In this document: piece by piece, positions 47,009-57,918 of the stretch
Numbering within the stretch: the first letter of the stretch is position 1
How the letters are laid out: each line of letters begins with the position of its first letter
Origin: an uncultured Bacteroidales bacterium
GTDB lineage: Bacteria; Bacteroidota; Bacteroidia; Bacteroidales; P3
DNA: 64,000 nt
Assembly (NCBI GenBank): GCA_900316515.1
Contig: ONDE01000004.1
Location: 1 to 64,000, forward strand
Reading direction: 5' to 3'
The notes under the pieces: generated by a model
The model's input: only the letters and a program-made list of their open reading frames with translations
The model's database searches: none
Told to the model about the DNA's origin: nothing
Program-made: the position numbers and the translations under genes

Positions 47009-47039
47009 GAAATAATTAAACTTCAATAAAATAAACATT

Positions 47040-48674
<1,635 letters not shown>

Positions 48675-48686
48675 AACAATATAATT

Positions 48687-49073
48687 ATGATTAAACGCTT
48701 TAAATTATTCGCCCTGCTGCTGGTTGCAGCTGCGACCATGACAACCCTCTTCGCCTGCAACAAGGACAATGTGGAGAATGTGAAGCTGTCCGACACCAGC
48801 TGGCGTTGGAGCGATGTAAATGCCGCCACAATCATCGACCTCTCGGTTGAGTTCAACGGTCCCAAGCTCGCATCGTTGATCTATACTGATATGACCTCGG
48901 GCGTTATGGAAACCGATGTGCTTATGGGCTCATACTCCGTTTCCGGCAATGAAGGCTCGCTGTCGCTCAGGGACGATGACGCCGGCACCTCGGTCAACGT
49001 CGACTTTACGGTCGACGGCAACAAGATGACCCTCAAATTCAGAGGGATCACCTATGTCCTCGACAAGGAGTAG
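48687..49073 (+). CDS. Small lipoprotein, lipocalin-like
   Basis: The 128-residue product has a lipoprotein signal (TLFAC, Cys at about 24) followed by a beta-rich domain (TSWRWSD, IDLSVEFNG, GSYSVSGNEGSLSL, KMTLKFRGITYVL) of the lipocalin-like type common in Bacteroidota. It lies 12 bases after pruA and ends at a terminator. Ligand unknown. Confidence 0.75.
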   Translation: MIKRFKLFALLLVAAATMTTLFACNKDNVENVKLSDTSWRWSDVNAATIIDLSVEFNGPKLASLIYTDMTSGVMETDVLMGSYSVSGNEGSLSLRDDDAGTSVNVDFTVDGNKMTLKFRGITYVLDKE

Positions 49074-49103
49074 TGGCTATTTGACCACAACGGTTGTACT
49101 GAC

Positions 49104-49134
49104 AAAGGACTGCCAATTTGGCAGTCCTTTTCTT
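49104..49134 (+). terminator. Rho-independent terminator
   Basis: AAAGGACTGCC pairs with GGCAGTCCTTT with a short loop and T-rich tail. Confidence 0.9.
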
Positions 49135-49146
49135 TTGGTACGGTTG

Positions 49147-49200
49147 TTGAGAGGTGAGACGTGAGATGTGAGATGTAAAATGTAAGATGTGAGATTGCGA
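49147..49200. repeat. Heptamer array (ATGTGAG/ATGTAAG)
   Basis: About seven units of GTGAGAT/GTAAAAT type with period 7 lie between the terminator and clpB. Confidence 0.8.
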
Positions 49201-49284
49201 CTACCAAGGTATTGCCTTTAACTTCTATAACTTCTATAACTTCTTAATTTCTAAAAGAAAGAATAATTAAAAAACCAAATAACT

Positions 49285-51879
49285 ATGACTCTAGACAAGT
49301 TCACAATCAAAGCGCAGGAAGCCGTGCAGAAGGCTCAGGAGATTGCCCTCGGAGGGCAGCATCCGGCCATCGAGACGGCCCACCTGCTGAAAGGGCTCCT
49401 CTCGGAAGACGAGAACGTGACGCCCTACCTCCTCAAGAAGATGGAGGTCAACATCCCCCGCCTGACGCAGCAGGTGGATGACATCCTTAACAGTATGCCG
49501 CGCGTCAGCGGCGGTCAGGTGTACCTCTCCAGCGACGCCAACCAGGCCCTTGTGGCCGCCAGCCAGCGCGCCACCAAGATGAACGACGAGTTCGTCAGCG
49601 TGGAGCACCTGCTGCTGGGCATCCTCAGCGGCCGCGACCGTGTGTCGCAGCTCCTCAAGGATGCCGGCGTCAACGAGAAAGCCCTGCTGGCGGCCATCGC
49701 CGACCTCCGCAAGGGCAGCAAGGTGACCAGCCAGAACCAGGAGCAGACGATGAACGCCCTGAACAAGTATGCCAAGAACCTCAACCAACTGGCCCAGGCT
49801 GGCAAACTCGACCCCGTCATCGGACGTGACGAGGAGATACGCCGTGTGCTGCAGATCCTCTCGCGCCGTACCAAGAACAACCCCATCCTCATCGGCGAGC
49901 CTGGCGTGGGTAAGACCGCTATCGCCGAGGGCCTTGCGCAGCGTATCGTCAGCGGCGACGTGGCCGAGAACCTGAAGTCGAAGACTATCTACAGCCTCGA
50001 CATGGGTGCCCTTATCGCAGGCGCCAAGTACAAGGGCGAGTTCGAGGAGAGGCTGAAGAGCGTCATCCGCGAGATCAACGAGGCCGACGGCGAGATTATC
50101 CTCTTCATCGACGAGATCCACACCCTCGTGGGTGCCGGTGGCGGCGAGGGCGCTATGGATGCCGCCAACATCCTGAAGCCCGCGCTGGCCCGTGGCGAAC
50201 TGCGTGCCATCGGTGCCACGACGCTGGCCGAGTACCAGAAGTATTTCGAGAAAGACAAGGCCCTGGAGCGTAGGTTCCAGAGTGTGCTCATCGACGAGCC
50301 TTCGGTGCCCGACACCATCAGCATCCTGCGTGGCTTGAAGGAACGCTACGAGGTGCACCACCGCGTGCGTATCAAAGACGAGGCCATCATCGCTGCCGCC
50401 GAACTCTCGCACCGTTACATCAGCGACCGTTTCCTGCCCGACAAGGCCATAGACCTTATCGACGAGGCTGCCGCCAAGCTGCGTCTGGAGATTGACTCGG
50501 TGCCTGAGGAACTCGATGAAATTGAACGCCGTATACGCCAGCTGGAGATTGAACGCGAAGCCATCAAGCGCGAGAACGACCAGGACAAGATAGCCCAGAT
50601 AGACAAGGAACTGGGCTCCCTGCGCGAGGAGCGCGACCAGATGAAGGCCCGCTGGCAGAACGAGAAGAGCGTCGTCGAGGAGATACAGGCCGAGGTGAAG
50701 AACATCGAAAGCTACAAGTTCGAGGCCGAGCAGGCCGAGCGTGCCGGCGACTACGCCAAGGTGGCCGAGCTGCGCTACGGTCGCATCCGCGAGGCCGAGA
50801 AGAAAGTCACCGACCTCAAGGAACAGCTCAAGCAGATGCAGGCCGACAACGCCATGATAAACGAAGAGGTCGACAGCGAGCAGATAGCCGAGGTGGTCAG
50901 CAAGTGGACGGGAATACCTGTGACGCGTATGCTGCAGAGTGAGCGCGAGCGGCTGCTGCACCTCGAGGACGAGCTGCACAAGCGTGTCGTGGGTCAGGAC
51001 GAAGCCATCAGCGTCATCGCCAATGCCGTGCGCCGCTCGCGTGCGGGCCTCAGCGACGGCAAACGTCCCATAGGCAGCTTCATCTTCCTCGGCACCACAG
51101 GTGTCGGCAAGACCGAGCTGGCCAAGGCCCTGGCCGAGGTGCTGTTCGACGACGAGAATATGATGGTGCGTATCGATATGAGTGAGTACCAGGAGCGCCA
51201 CAGCGTCAGTAGGCTCATCGGTGCACCCCCGGGCTATGTGGGCTACGACGAGAGCGGCCAGCTCACCGAGGCCGTGCGCCGCAAACCCTACTCGATAGTG
51301 CTGTTCGACGAGATTGAGAAGGCTCACCCCGACGTGTTCAACATCCTGCTGCAGGTGCTCGAGGACGGACGTCTGACCGACAACAAAGGCCGCACGTGCG
51401 ACTTCAAGAACACCATCATCATCATGACCTCGAACATGGGCTCCGACATCATCCGCGAGAAGCTGGAGAACGGCGTACCCTCGCAGTACGACCTCGACGA
51501 GACCAAGAACGCCGTCATGGAGATGCTGAAGCAGAGGATACGTCCCGAGTTCCTGAACCGTATCGACGAGATCATCATGTTCCAGCCGCTGACGCAGAAT
51601 CAGATCAAGGACATCGTCCGCATCCAGCTGCGCATGGTGGCCAAGATGCTCGAGCAGAACGAGATCACCATCTCCGCCACCGAGGAGGCCGTCAGCCGAC
51701 TGGCCGAGGTGGGCTACGACCCCGCCATGGGTGCCCGACCGGTGAAGCGTGTCATCCAGCGCGAGATATTGAACGAGATGAGCCGTCAGCTGCTCGAGGG
51801 CAAGATACACAGCAACGAGACCATCATCATCGATGTCATCGACGGCCAGTTCGTGTTCTATAATCCGAAGGACAAGTAA
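49285..51879 (+). CDS. clpB: ATP-dependent chaperone ClpB
   Basis: ClpB disaggregates proteins with DnaK. The 864-residue AAA+ protein has the double Clp N-domain, Walker [10 protein letters not shown] (about 207) in the first AAA module, the ClpB coiled-coil middle domain (about 405-535), and Walker [10 protein letters not shown] (about 607) in the second. It ends normally. I see no sigma-32-like heat-shock element or CIRCE upstream. Confidence 0.97.
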   Translation: MTLDKFTIKAQEAVQKAQEIALGGQHPAIETAHLLKGLLSEDENVTPYLLKKMEVNIPRLTQQVDDILNSMPRVSGGQVYLSSDANQALVAASQRATKMNDEFVSVEHLLLGILSGRDRVSQLLKDAGVNEKALLAAIADLRKGSKVTSQNQEQTMNALNKYAKNLNQLAQAGKLDPVIGRDEEIRRVLQILSRRTKNNPILIGEPGVGKTAIAEGLAQRIVSGDVAENLKSKTIYSLDMGALIAGAKYKGEFEERLKSVIREINEADGEIILFIDEIHTLVGAGGGEGAMDAANILKPALARGELRAIGATTLAEYQKYFEKDKALERRFQSVLIDEPSVPDTISILRGLKERYEVHHRVRIKDEAIIAAAELSHRYISDRFLPDKAIDLIDEAAAKLRLEIDSVPEELDEIERRIRQLEIEREAIKRENDQDKIAQIDKELGSLREERDQMKARWQNEKSVVEEIQAEVKNIESYKFEAEQAERAGDYAKVAELRYGRIREAEKKVTDLKEQLKQMQADNAMINEEVDSEQIAEVVSKWTGIPVTRMLQSERERLLHLEDELHKRVVGQDEAISVIANAVRRSRAGLSDGKRPIGSFIFLGTTGVGKTELAKALAEVLFDDENMMVRIDMSEYQERHSVSRLIGAPPGYVGYDESGQLTEAVRRKPYSIVLFDEIEKAHPDVFNILLQVLEDGRLTDNKGRTCDFKNTIIIMTSNMGSDIIREKLENGVPSQYDLDETKNAVMEMLKQRIRPEFLNRIDEIIMFQPLTQNQIKDIVRIQLRMVAKMLEQNEITISATEEAVSRLAEVGYDPAMGARPVKRVIQREILNEMSRQLLEGKIHSNETIIIDVIDGQFVFYNPKDK

Positions 51880-51904
51880 TCACCATCCTTGGTTGATATG
51901 TCGG

Positions 51905-51939
51905 AAAGGAGGCCTGTGTCAAGCAGGCCTCCTTTTTTT
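51905..51939 (+). terminator. Rho-independent terminator after clpB
   Basis: AAAGGAGGCCTG pairs with CAGGCCTCCTTT and a T run follows. Confidence 0.93.
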
Positions 51940-52053
51940 GTTGCTATGTAGGTGGCAGTTTGCGGAGAATAAGAAAACGGCGAATCACTCTAATTAGGCA
52001 TATACAATAACTATCTTGTTTCGGCGTTATTCTTTTACTAACAGCATTTAGCC

Positions 52054-52470
52054 ATGAACAAGTTACTCCTAGCCTTTATCGTTCTTTGCAGCCTTGGTGG
52101 AACGATGCATTCCAACGGAAGTTTGAAGAACTACCAGTGCAGCAAGTGCGCCACCGTTGTCAAGTCCGACCGTTCGCCGTCCAGTCTCAACTGTCGTGCC
52201 GGCGGCTCGCACCAGTGGCACAATCTCGGCGAGGTCGGTGGAGAGAACTACTGCTGCAAGAAGTGCGGCACCTTGTTGGAGAGCCGTCGTTCGCCCAGCA
52301 CCCTCGGCTGTCCGGCCAAAGGTTCGCACCAATGGAACCATCTGGGCAAAGTGGGCAATGCCACCTACCAGTGCAGGAAGTGCGGCATCGCCGTCAACAA
52401 CGAGCGCACCCCCTCGTCGTTGGGCTGTCCGCAAGGCGGTTCGCACCAGTGGAACAAGCTGAGCCGCTAA
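52054..52470 (+). CDS. Exported protein of three zinc-ribbon-like repeats
   Basis: After a signal-like segment (about 1-22) the 138-residue protein is three tandem units of about 37 residues. Each unit has the pattern Y-x-C-x-K-C, R-[ST]-P-S-[ST]-L-x-C, G-S-H-Q-W. Each unit offers three Cys and one His and could bind one zinc. I do not recognise the family. It is the first gene of the accessory block and stands apart from its neighbours. Confidence 0.7.
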   Translation: MNKLLLAFIVLCSLGGTMHSNGSLKNYQCSKCATVVKSDRSPSSLNCRAGGSHQWHNLGEVGGENYCCKKCGTLLESRRSPSTLGCPAKGSHQWNHLGKVGNATYQCRKCGIAVNNERTPSSLGCPQGGSHQWNKLSR

Positions 52471-53000
52471 TTTGCCACAGCGGCGACCGCTTCTTTACCC
52501 ACCTCCACATAATATAATACAATATTGTGGACTTGGTTTTGCTATGTGTCACAATATGGCATGCATATTTATTGTATTGCTTTCTTGTTGCAAATATACT
52601 GATTTTTGTGAATGTAATCAGCAAAATATTATAATTTTTTGTTGATTACGGTCGCAGGATTTGCTCTTTTGGAGTTAAAAAAGTTGGAAAAAATTCTCCG
52701 AGGAAAGGCGGAATAACTCTTCGTATAGCGAACGATAGAAGAGGCCAAATCCCTAAATTCACATATAATTTGGGGAATGAAATCGCCAAATTCAATATTA
52801 ATTTTGTGATTACAATCGCTAAATTCATATATAATTTGGCGATTGGTATTTTGGGTGTGTCACGATGTGGCGCAGGGGTTTGCTATCTTTGCAGCCGGAA
52901 AAAGACGCTAAGATAGTCGTGGGGTTGTTGCGTTTTCTTAGAGGCGGCAGCAATGTGTTGAGCAATAATAAAAAAACGCATGTTGCTCGTGTAATATCGT
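52471..53000. other. AT-rich non-coding stretch
   Basis: No gene is supported. It holds a 13-pair hairpin at 52614-52649 (GTAATCAGCAAAA with TTTTGTTGATTAC) and the 33-base tandem repeat at 52751-52849. Confidence 0.7.
52751..52849. repeat. Three tandem copies of a 33-base hairpin repeat
   Basis: Copies start at 52751, 52784 and 52817. Copy 1 pairs CCCTAAATT with AATTTGGGG and copy 3 pairs CGCTAAATT with AATTTGGCG, so paired bases changed together. Copy 2 pairs less well. Confidence 0.85.
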
Positions 53001-53006
53001 AAAAAT

Positions 53007-53037
53007 TTTGTGGATTCAAAAAAAGTATGTATCTTTG
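53007..53037 (+). promoter_or_regulatory. Strong promoter upstream of the SPFH gene
   Basis: TTTG at 53007-53010 and TATCTTTG at 53030-53037 are 19 bases apart. Confidence 0.8.
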
Positions 53038-53043
53038 CACCGT

Positions 53044-53347
53044 CAATCGTCGGAGTCCACACGGGCAATGGCGGGCGACAGACATAATGAAAAGACGTTG
53101 AGTTAAACGTTAGTCTGCGGTTACTTGAATCTCGCAAATTCAGAACTCCAACTGCATGATAACGCGATGACCGGCGTCCATGGGTATGATTTACATAGTG
53201 TTCCTATAGTATTTCATATTGTTAGGACTTGTTGGCAGAGCCAACAGACCTACAGCGTGGGCTTCGACATTGCTTATCCTCAGTTGGAAGGCGATGCGAG
53301 AGCCTAAGTAACGGGATAAGCAAGACAGTTTAGACCCGCGCTTTTTC
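53044..53347 (+). ncRNA. Candidate structured leader or small RNA
   Basis: About 300 transcribed, non-coding bases lie between the promoter and the SPFH start. Near the 3' end AGCGTGGG pairs with CCCGCGCT (53254-53261 with 53334-53341). Inside that, TTGCTTATCC pairs with GGATAAGCAA. An upstream hairpin TGTTGGC-AGA-GCCAACA is at about 53230-53246. CTTTTT follows the outer stem and resembles a terminator. It does not match tmRNA, 6S or SRP RNA by eye. Confidence 0.55.
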
Positions 53348-53379
53348 GTATGCTGTAGTGAAATACAATAGGAAACGTT

Positions 53380-54474
53380 ATGGCAATAGTAAATGTAGTA
53401 CGCTACGAAAATAGTCCCGACGAAGTGGTGGGCAAATATGTTGAGGACGACATAAGACTGGGCTCGCAGTTAATCGTCTATCCTGCACAGACAGCGTTTT
53501 TTGTACGTGGTGGCAAGATTCTCGATGAATTCACGTCGGGCACCTATACCATCAAAAGCGAGAATATCCCGCTGCTCAACAAAATTATCAACCTTCCGTT
53601 TGGCAAGGAAACGCCTTTCGCCGCCGAGGTGTGGTTTGTCAATCAGACAACCATCCTCGACTGCAAATGGGGGACAGCGGCTCCGCTCCAGATTGAGGAT
53701 CCGAAGTACGGTGTCATTGTTCCCGTCCGGGCATACGGACAATATGGTTTCCGTGTATCCAATCCCAGGCTCTTCCTGAAAAGTTTTGTGGGCAATATGC
53801 CGTCGTTCGACACCGAGACGCTTGGCAATTATTTCCGCGGAGTCATCCAATCGCGCCTGTCGTCCATCGTCAGCGATGCCATGCTGGCTGTCGATGCGTC
53901 GGTGGTGAACATCGGCAGCAAGTCCACCGAGTTGTCAGATATGGCTCAAAAGTTATTGCAGCCTATTTTCGAGGCATACGGTGTGGAGTTGCAGCTGTTC
54001 ACTGTGATTGCGATCACGGTCGATGAGGGCGATGCCAGCTTCCAACGCCTTAAGGAGGCCATCGATGCCAAAGCCGAGATACGTATCATCGGCAACGAGA
54101 ACTATCAGATGCGTCGTAGCTTCGATGTGCTGGAGAAGGCCGCGGGCAATACTGGTGGAGGTGCGATGAATACTGCCGTAGGTATTGGCGCTGGAGTGGG
54201 TATTGGCTCGCAGGTGGCAGGCTTGGCAGGGGCTTTCATCAATACACAGCCACCTGTGGCACCGCCACCCGTACCGCAGGCACAGTATTATGTTGTTGTC
54301 TCTGGTGCACAGCAGGGGCCGTTTGATATGGCTGCCTTGCAGACCATGATGCAGCAGGGTACTATTGACGGCAACACTTTGGCTTGGAAAGCCGGTATGC
54401 CCCAATGGGCTCCGCTTTCGTCGTTGGGTATTATAAGTGCGCAGCCCACGCCGCCACCTATCCCGAATGTCTAA
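53380..54474 (+). CDS. SPFH-domain protein with C-terminal GYF_2 domain
   Basis: The 364-residue protein has an SPFH/band-7-like domain (about 25-245: GSQLIVYPAQTAFFVRGGKI, YGFRVSNPRLFLKSFVG, LQLFTVIAITVDEGD). A Gly/Ala-rich stretch and a C-terminal GYF_2/DUF4339 domain follow (about 300-350, YYVVVSGAQQGPFDMAALQTMM, GNTLAWKAGMPQWAPL). It resembles the YdjI-like 'virion core protein' group, which is linked to PspA-type membrane-stress genes in Firmicutes. There is no transmembrane N-terminus. The next gene is 18 bases downstream. Confidence 0.82.
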   Translation: MAIVNVVRYENSPDEVVGKYVEDDIRLGSQLIVYPAQTAFFVRGGKILDEFTSGTYTIKSENIPLLNKIINLPFGKETPFAAEVWFVNQTTILDCKWGTAAPLQIEDPKYGVIVPVRAYGQYGFRVSNPRLFLKSFVGNMPSFDTETLGNYFRGVIQSRLSSIVSDAMLAVDASVVNIGSKSTELSDMAQKLLQPIFEAYGVELQLFTVIAITVDEGDASFQRLKEAIDAKAEIRIIGNENYQMRRSFDVLEKAAGNTGGGAMNTAVGIGAGVGIGSQVAGLAGAFINTQPPVAPPPVPQAQYYVVVSGAQQGPFDMAALQTMMQQGTIDGNTLAWKAGMPQWAPLSSLGIISAQPTPPPIPNV

Positions 54475-54492
54475 CATCAAACATTAGTCATA

Positions 54493-54837
54493 ATGAAAAA
54501 GACCATTCTTTTTGCAACGCTGGCTGTTCTGGTCGTCAATATTCTGGCGGGCTTGTTGTTGTCCAGCTACCACACCTTCAATATGCTGGCCACCAGCTTG
54601 GTGATAGTGCTTACTACTACGTTGATGTACATCACCGAGTACATCACCATGAAAGACGCCTTCCGTGTGTCATTGCCATTCCTTTTTGCATTCCTCGGAT
54701 TGGTAATGTTCCTGTTGATGCTCTTCTCTGAGCCTCAACTGCAAGACAACTGGCGCGTGATAGTGTCGCTGGTGCTTCTGTTGTTTGAAGCATTGGTGCT
54801 CTATATCACGTATAGGGTTGGCAAAACAATTAAATGA
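54493..54837 (+). CDS. Small four-helix membrane protein
   Basis: The 114-residue protein consists almost entirely of about four hydrophobic helices, with a short charged loop in the middle (YITMKDAFR). I do not recognise the family. A decayed copy of its 3' third lies at 55664-55789. It follows the SPFH gene closely and is likely in the same operon. Confidence 0.65.
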   Translation: MKKTILFATLAVLVVNILAGLLLSSYHTFNMLATSLVIVLTTTLMYITEYITMKDAFRVSLPFLFAFLGLVMFLLMLFSEPQLQDNWRVIVSLVLLLFEALVLYITYRVGKTIK

Positions 54838-54885
54838 GGCCATGAGTGTCTCTGTTATTAGTTAAAACCTGGAAAAACTAAAAAA

Positions 54886-55650
54886 ATGAAGTATTTTGAA
54901 AATTATAATGATGCTTGCCAGAATTGCGACATTATCACAAAAAAAACAGATATGTTTTCGCATGAGACAATTGTTCTAGCCGAAAAAATAATATTCAAGT
55001 GTGGGGCTGACTACTATGATTTTTTGCATCCTGATGATAGTATATACTGGGAATCTATTCCTTTGATTAAGGGCGTTTATGATTTACAATATAAGTCAAG
55101 TCCTCAAGGCGAAGAGTTTTCTATTGATTATGATAGAGGTGGTGGTCCAGATGTGATGATTATTAACATAAATATGAGGGATAATGTAAGATTAGAAAAG
55201 AGGGGAACTGATTTTTCTATAAAAAAACAAGATTTTATAAAGTGTTGCGAAGCAAAAACAATAAGATTCCAACTGCGATATCTCGATAATGTTGTGTACG
55301 AGAATTCTTCTTCTCAAGATGATATGATTTTGTTTTTCCAAGCTTTATACAATGAAGTTATTGATGATACGAAATATCAAGATGCTAAAGAGATTTTGAA
55401 TGCTAAATGCAAAAAAAAGTTGGAAGAATATAGGCAATGGAGAGAAACGCAGGAAAAGGCAAAAGATGAATTGAATAAGATGGAGAGTAAAAACAAAACC
55501 GCATTAACTGTTGTGGGAATTGTACTGGCCGTTTTGGGGTTTATATTTTTGATTCCAAGGATTTCCTCTGGAAGTGGTGGCCTTATGACAATTTCGATTA
55601 TATTTCTTTTTAGTGGGCTTGGAATGTTTGCATATGGTTTGGCAAAATGA
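54886..55650 (+). CDS. Unknown protein with C-terminal membrane hairpin (paralog A)
   Basis: The 254-residue protein has a beta-rich N-terminal part and a block with the order KQDFIKCCEAKTIRF and FFQALYNEVIDDTKYQDA. A short basic coiled coil (about 165-200) and two C-terminal membrane helices (about 208-254) follow. The gene at 56453 has the same layout and related motifs. The coding DNA is clearly AT-rich against the GC-rich chromosome, a sign of transfer. No known enzyme motif is visible. Confidence 0.65.
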   Translation: MKYFENYNDACQNCDIITKKTDMFSHETIVLAEKIIFKCGADYYDFLHPDDSIYWESIPLIKGVYDLQYKSSPQGEEFSIDYDRGGGPDVMIININMRDNVRLEKRGTDFSIKKQDFIKCCEAKTIRFQLRYLDNVVYENSSSQDDMILFFQALYNEVIDDTKYQDAKEILNAKCKKKLEEYRQWRETQEKAKDELNKMESKNKTALTVVGIVLAVLGFIFLIPRISSGSGGLMTISIIFLFSGLGMFAYGLAK

Positions 55651-55663
55651 ATGTGATAATTCA

Positions 55664-55789
55664 GCTGATGCTCTTCTCCAAGCCTCAACTGCAGGACAAC
55701 TGGTGTGTGATAGAGTCGCTGGTGCTTCTGTTGTTTGAAATATAGGTGCTTTATGTCACACATCGAATAAGTAAGACGATAAAATAATG
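55664..55789 (+). pseudogene. Decayed duplicate of the 3' end of the membrane-protein gene at 54493
   Basis: It aligns closely with about 54714-54837, including GAGCCTCAACTGCA-like and CTGGTGCTTCTGTTGTTTGAA stretches (shown in part). The frame ends early at a TAG after LLLFEI. No start codon precedes it. Confidence 0.85.
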
Positions 55790-55836
55790 GAGTGTGCCGA
55801 AAATCCATTAAAGAGTAGGCAAAAAAAACTACTATT

Positions 55837-56022
55837 ATGCAGAAATTTGTTTGTCAACCAACAGAACCAGGATGCCCATTCCCCTATTGTGTAGCAATGT
55901 TCGACCCAAGAAGAAAAGAATACATTCCGTTGAAGGGTGAATTGTTTATGACTGAAGAAGAAGCAAAACAGAGAGCCCATGAATTGAATGAAGAAAACAG
56001 AAAATCATGTGACGATAATTAG
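55837..56022 (+). CDS. Small protein of unknown function
   Basis: The 61-residue product has a Cys/Pro-rich start (CQPTEPGCPFPYCVAMFDPR) and a helical acidic end (TEEEAKQRAHELNEENRKS). It lies in the AT-rich part of the accessory block. I recognise no family, and the short length leaves some doubt that it is a gene. Confidence 0.5.
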   Translation: MQKFVCQPTEPGCPFPYCVAMFDPRRKEYIPLKGELFMTEEEAKQRAHELNEENRKSCDDN

Positions 56023-56084
56023 ACAAATAATTAAGTGATGATTATAAAAATACTAATATGGAAAATGTATAAAAACAAATAGTT

Positions 56085-56354
56085 ATGGGAAAACAAACAC
56101 TTATTAAGAAAGAGTTCCTAGAACAACTAGGATTCAGACCTGTGTCTTACATGAATATTAATGACGATTCCGATACGAGAGTATTAGTCGTTTATCAAAA
56201 GGGAGAAATTGCCTTAATGAATTTTGGTCCATGTTGGCTTGTATGCGAAACGGGATTTGGCCCTCTTCTAATTAAAGAGCCAATCTCGACAATAGAAGAA
56301 CTCATTGCAGGAATGAATAGTCACGGACTTGCATTGGATTGGAAACGTTATTAA
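56085..56354 (+). CDS. Small protein of unknown function
   Basis: The 89-residue product looks like a compact alpha/beta protein (KKEFLEQLGFRPV, VLVVYQKGEIALMNFG, TIEELIAGMNSHGL). It is AT-rich like its neighbours. Family unknown; no signal peptide or membrane helix. Confidence 0.5.
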   Translation: MGKQTLIKKEFLEQLGFRPVSYMNINDDSDTRVLVVYQKGEIALMNFGPCWLVCETGFGPLLIKEPISTIEELIAGMNSHGLALDWKRY

Positions 56355-56452
56355 TAATGACAAGTTTTTTTTCAGAATTTATGAAATGCAAATGAAAGAT
56401 TATCTGTTGCGTCGAAATTAAAACACTAGTGATATAACAAAGCAATAAAAAT

Positions 56453-57202
56453 ATGTTTGAGAAAAAATTTAATACCTACACCCCTGCTGGGTATCCCCCA
56501 GACAAGTATGACGTTTTGGAAGAGCACCATGATGTGTTTAAAAAAGAATTATCTATCAATTCATACCATGTTGGGGAATATGTAGTTCACGGTAATGTTC
56601 CGTTAGATGTGGTATACAAATCCAATCCCGCGAAGGAGGCATTTTATTTAACATATGTGTATTATGTGGGGAAAGAAATTCCTGCTTATCTGAGATTGAA
56701 TATAGACGGCAGAGAAAATATTGAAATAGAAGTTGATGATTCACTTAAAGATAATATTAACGATTATCAAGGATCTGGTAATCGGGTATATTTTGAAATC
56801 ACAAAGGAACAATTATATAAACTGTGTTTGGCCAATTCTTTAGCCGTACAAATAAGTAATCACTATGACTCTGTTATAAAAGAATGTACTGCTAATGGAT
56901 TCATTGCAGTTCTACAGACCCTATATAATAGAGCAATCGACAACAATACCTTTTGTGACGCAAAAGAAAGATGCATTGCTTTCTTTGAAGAGGAAGCATC
57001 CAAGAAAAATGCGAAAGATGAAGAGGAAGAGAAGATGCGAAAACGTAGTAAAACAGCATGGATAGTTATTGGAATTTTACTAGCCCTTATCGGTATAATT
57101 ATTCTTTCTGCAGTGGGCTCTGGATCTTTCGTCGCTATTTTGTTTTCAATTTTATTGTTATCTACTGGATTTGGGCTGTTTTTAGGCGGTTTGTTAAAAT
57201 GA
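56453..57202 (+). CDS. Unknown protein with C-terminal membrane hairpin (paralog B)
   Basis: The 249-residue product parallels the gene at 54886. Both have a VYKSxP motif before a beta-rich region. Both then have a TKEQLYKLCLANSLAVQ-type helix, an LQTLYNRAIDNNTFCDAKE block, a charged segment and two C-terminal membrane helices (about 200-249). It ends 9 bases before the zinc-ribbon gene. It is AT-rich. No enzymatic motif. Confidence 0.65.
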   Translation: MFEKKFNTYTPAGYPPDKYDVLEEHHDVFKKELSINSYHVGEYVVHGNVPLDVVYKSNPAKEAFYLTYVYYVGKEIPAYLRLNIDGRENIEIEVDDSLKDNINDYQGSGNRVYFEITKEQLYKLCLANSLAVQISNHYDSVIKECTANGFIAVLQTLYNRAIDNNTFCDAKERCIAFFEEEASKKNAKDEEEEKMRKRSKTAWIVIGILLALIGIIILSAVGSGSFVAILFSILLLSTGFGLFLGGLLK

Positions 57203-57211
57203 TAATAGCAA

Positions 57212-57859
57212 ATGAAGTGCGAAACAGGTAGATGCCCAAATTGCGGTGCACCGATGGAACAGGATAAGTTCACGTCGGTGTGCCGGTTCTGCGGTGCGGT
57301 GTTTACAGGGGAATGCTCGGAGGCTATCGGCAAAGAGCTGGCCGCTAAAGGAAATGCCTGTAAGCACAATGACTATATTGTCGCCAATGAGGCACGGATT
57401 TCAGAAAGTCCATTTGTTGAATTGCGAAAAGATGGAAAGCGGTACCAAATCACCAGCACGCCGTTCTACGCCAACGACGGGTTCCTCCATCATATTCCCA
57501 CACCAAATTGGCGCTTACGATTCCAATGCAACACTCGGAGTGAGAAACTATTTCTCGGTATCGCCGGGAAACGGCCCGCGTCGCGGATGGCGATACAGTT
57601 GGGTGATGACAAAGATATCATATCATTTCACGGAGCGCAATTCGAAGATGGATATTCCTGGTTCCCTCTTTCAGAGGAACAACTATTGGCCATCTGCACC
57701 GCACAAAACATCGACCTAACCACCGACTTGCCTCTGCCGGATAACGCTAAGTTCAATGAATTGCCTATCTTCGCCTCCCGATTCTATAATATCATTTTCA
57801 ACCGTATGAAGTTCATGTATTCCATCCATGTAAACCTCATTTCTGACGATAAAAACTAA
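57212..57859 (+). CDS. Zinc-ribbon protein related to the two membrane paralogs
   Basis: The 215-residue protein begins with a zinc ribbon (CPNCGAPM and CRFCGAVF, about residues 8-31). The rest follows the same plan as the genes at 54886 and 56453: a beta-rich part with RKDGKRYQITSTPF, then LSEEQLLAICTAQNIDL and a final FASRFYNIIF block. It lacks the membrane hairpin. Its GC content is higher than that of the two paralogs. Confidence 0.6.
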   Translation: MKCETGRCPNCGAPMEQDKFTSVCRFCGAVFTGECSEAIGKELAAKGNACKHNDYIVANEARISESPFVELRKDGKRYQITSTPFYANDGFLHHIPTPNWRLRFQCNTRSEKLFLGIAGKRPASRMAIQLGDDKDIISFHGAQFEDGYSWFPLSEEQLLAICTAQNIDLTTDLPLPDNAKFNELPIFASRFYNIIFNRMKFMYSIHVNLISDDKN

Positions 57860-57918
57860 TGTAGAAATATTTACCTCTGTGGTTTTCGGATATACTACGG
57901 TGCCATGTTGGAGTAAGC

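Noticed and set aside
49291..51810. Long open frame of 839 codons on the minus strand, opposite clpB
   Set aside because: It is the mirror of clpB codons in GC-rich DNA. It has no recognisable domain, and clpB on the plus strand is complete and conserved.
53125..53307. Small ORF of 60 codons in the leader of the SPFH gene
   Set aside because: It starts at a non-ATG codon, has no motif and overlaps the predicted RNA helices.
53044..53347. tmRNA, 6S RNA or SRP RNA
   Set aside because: I found no tag-peptide reading frame or tRNA-like ends, no 6S-type long central bubble, and no GGAAGG-AGCA SRP apex. It is left as an unnamed candidate RNA.
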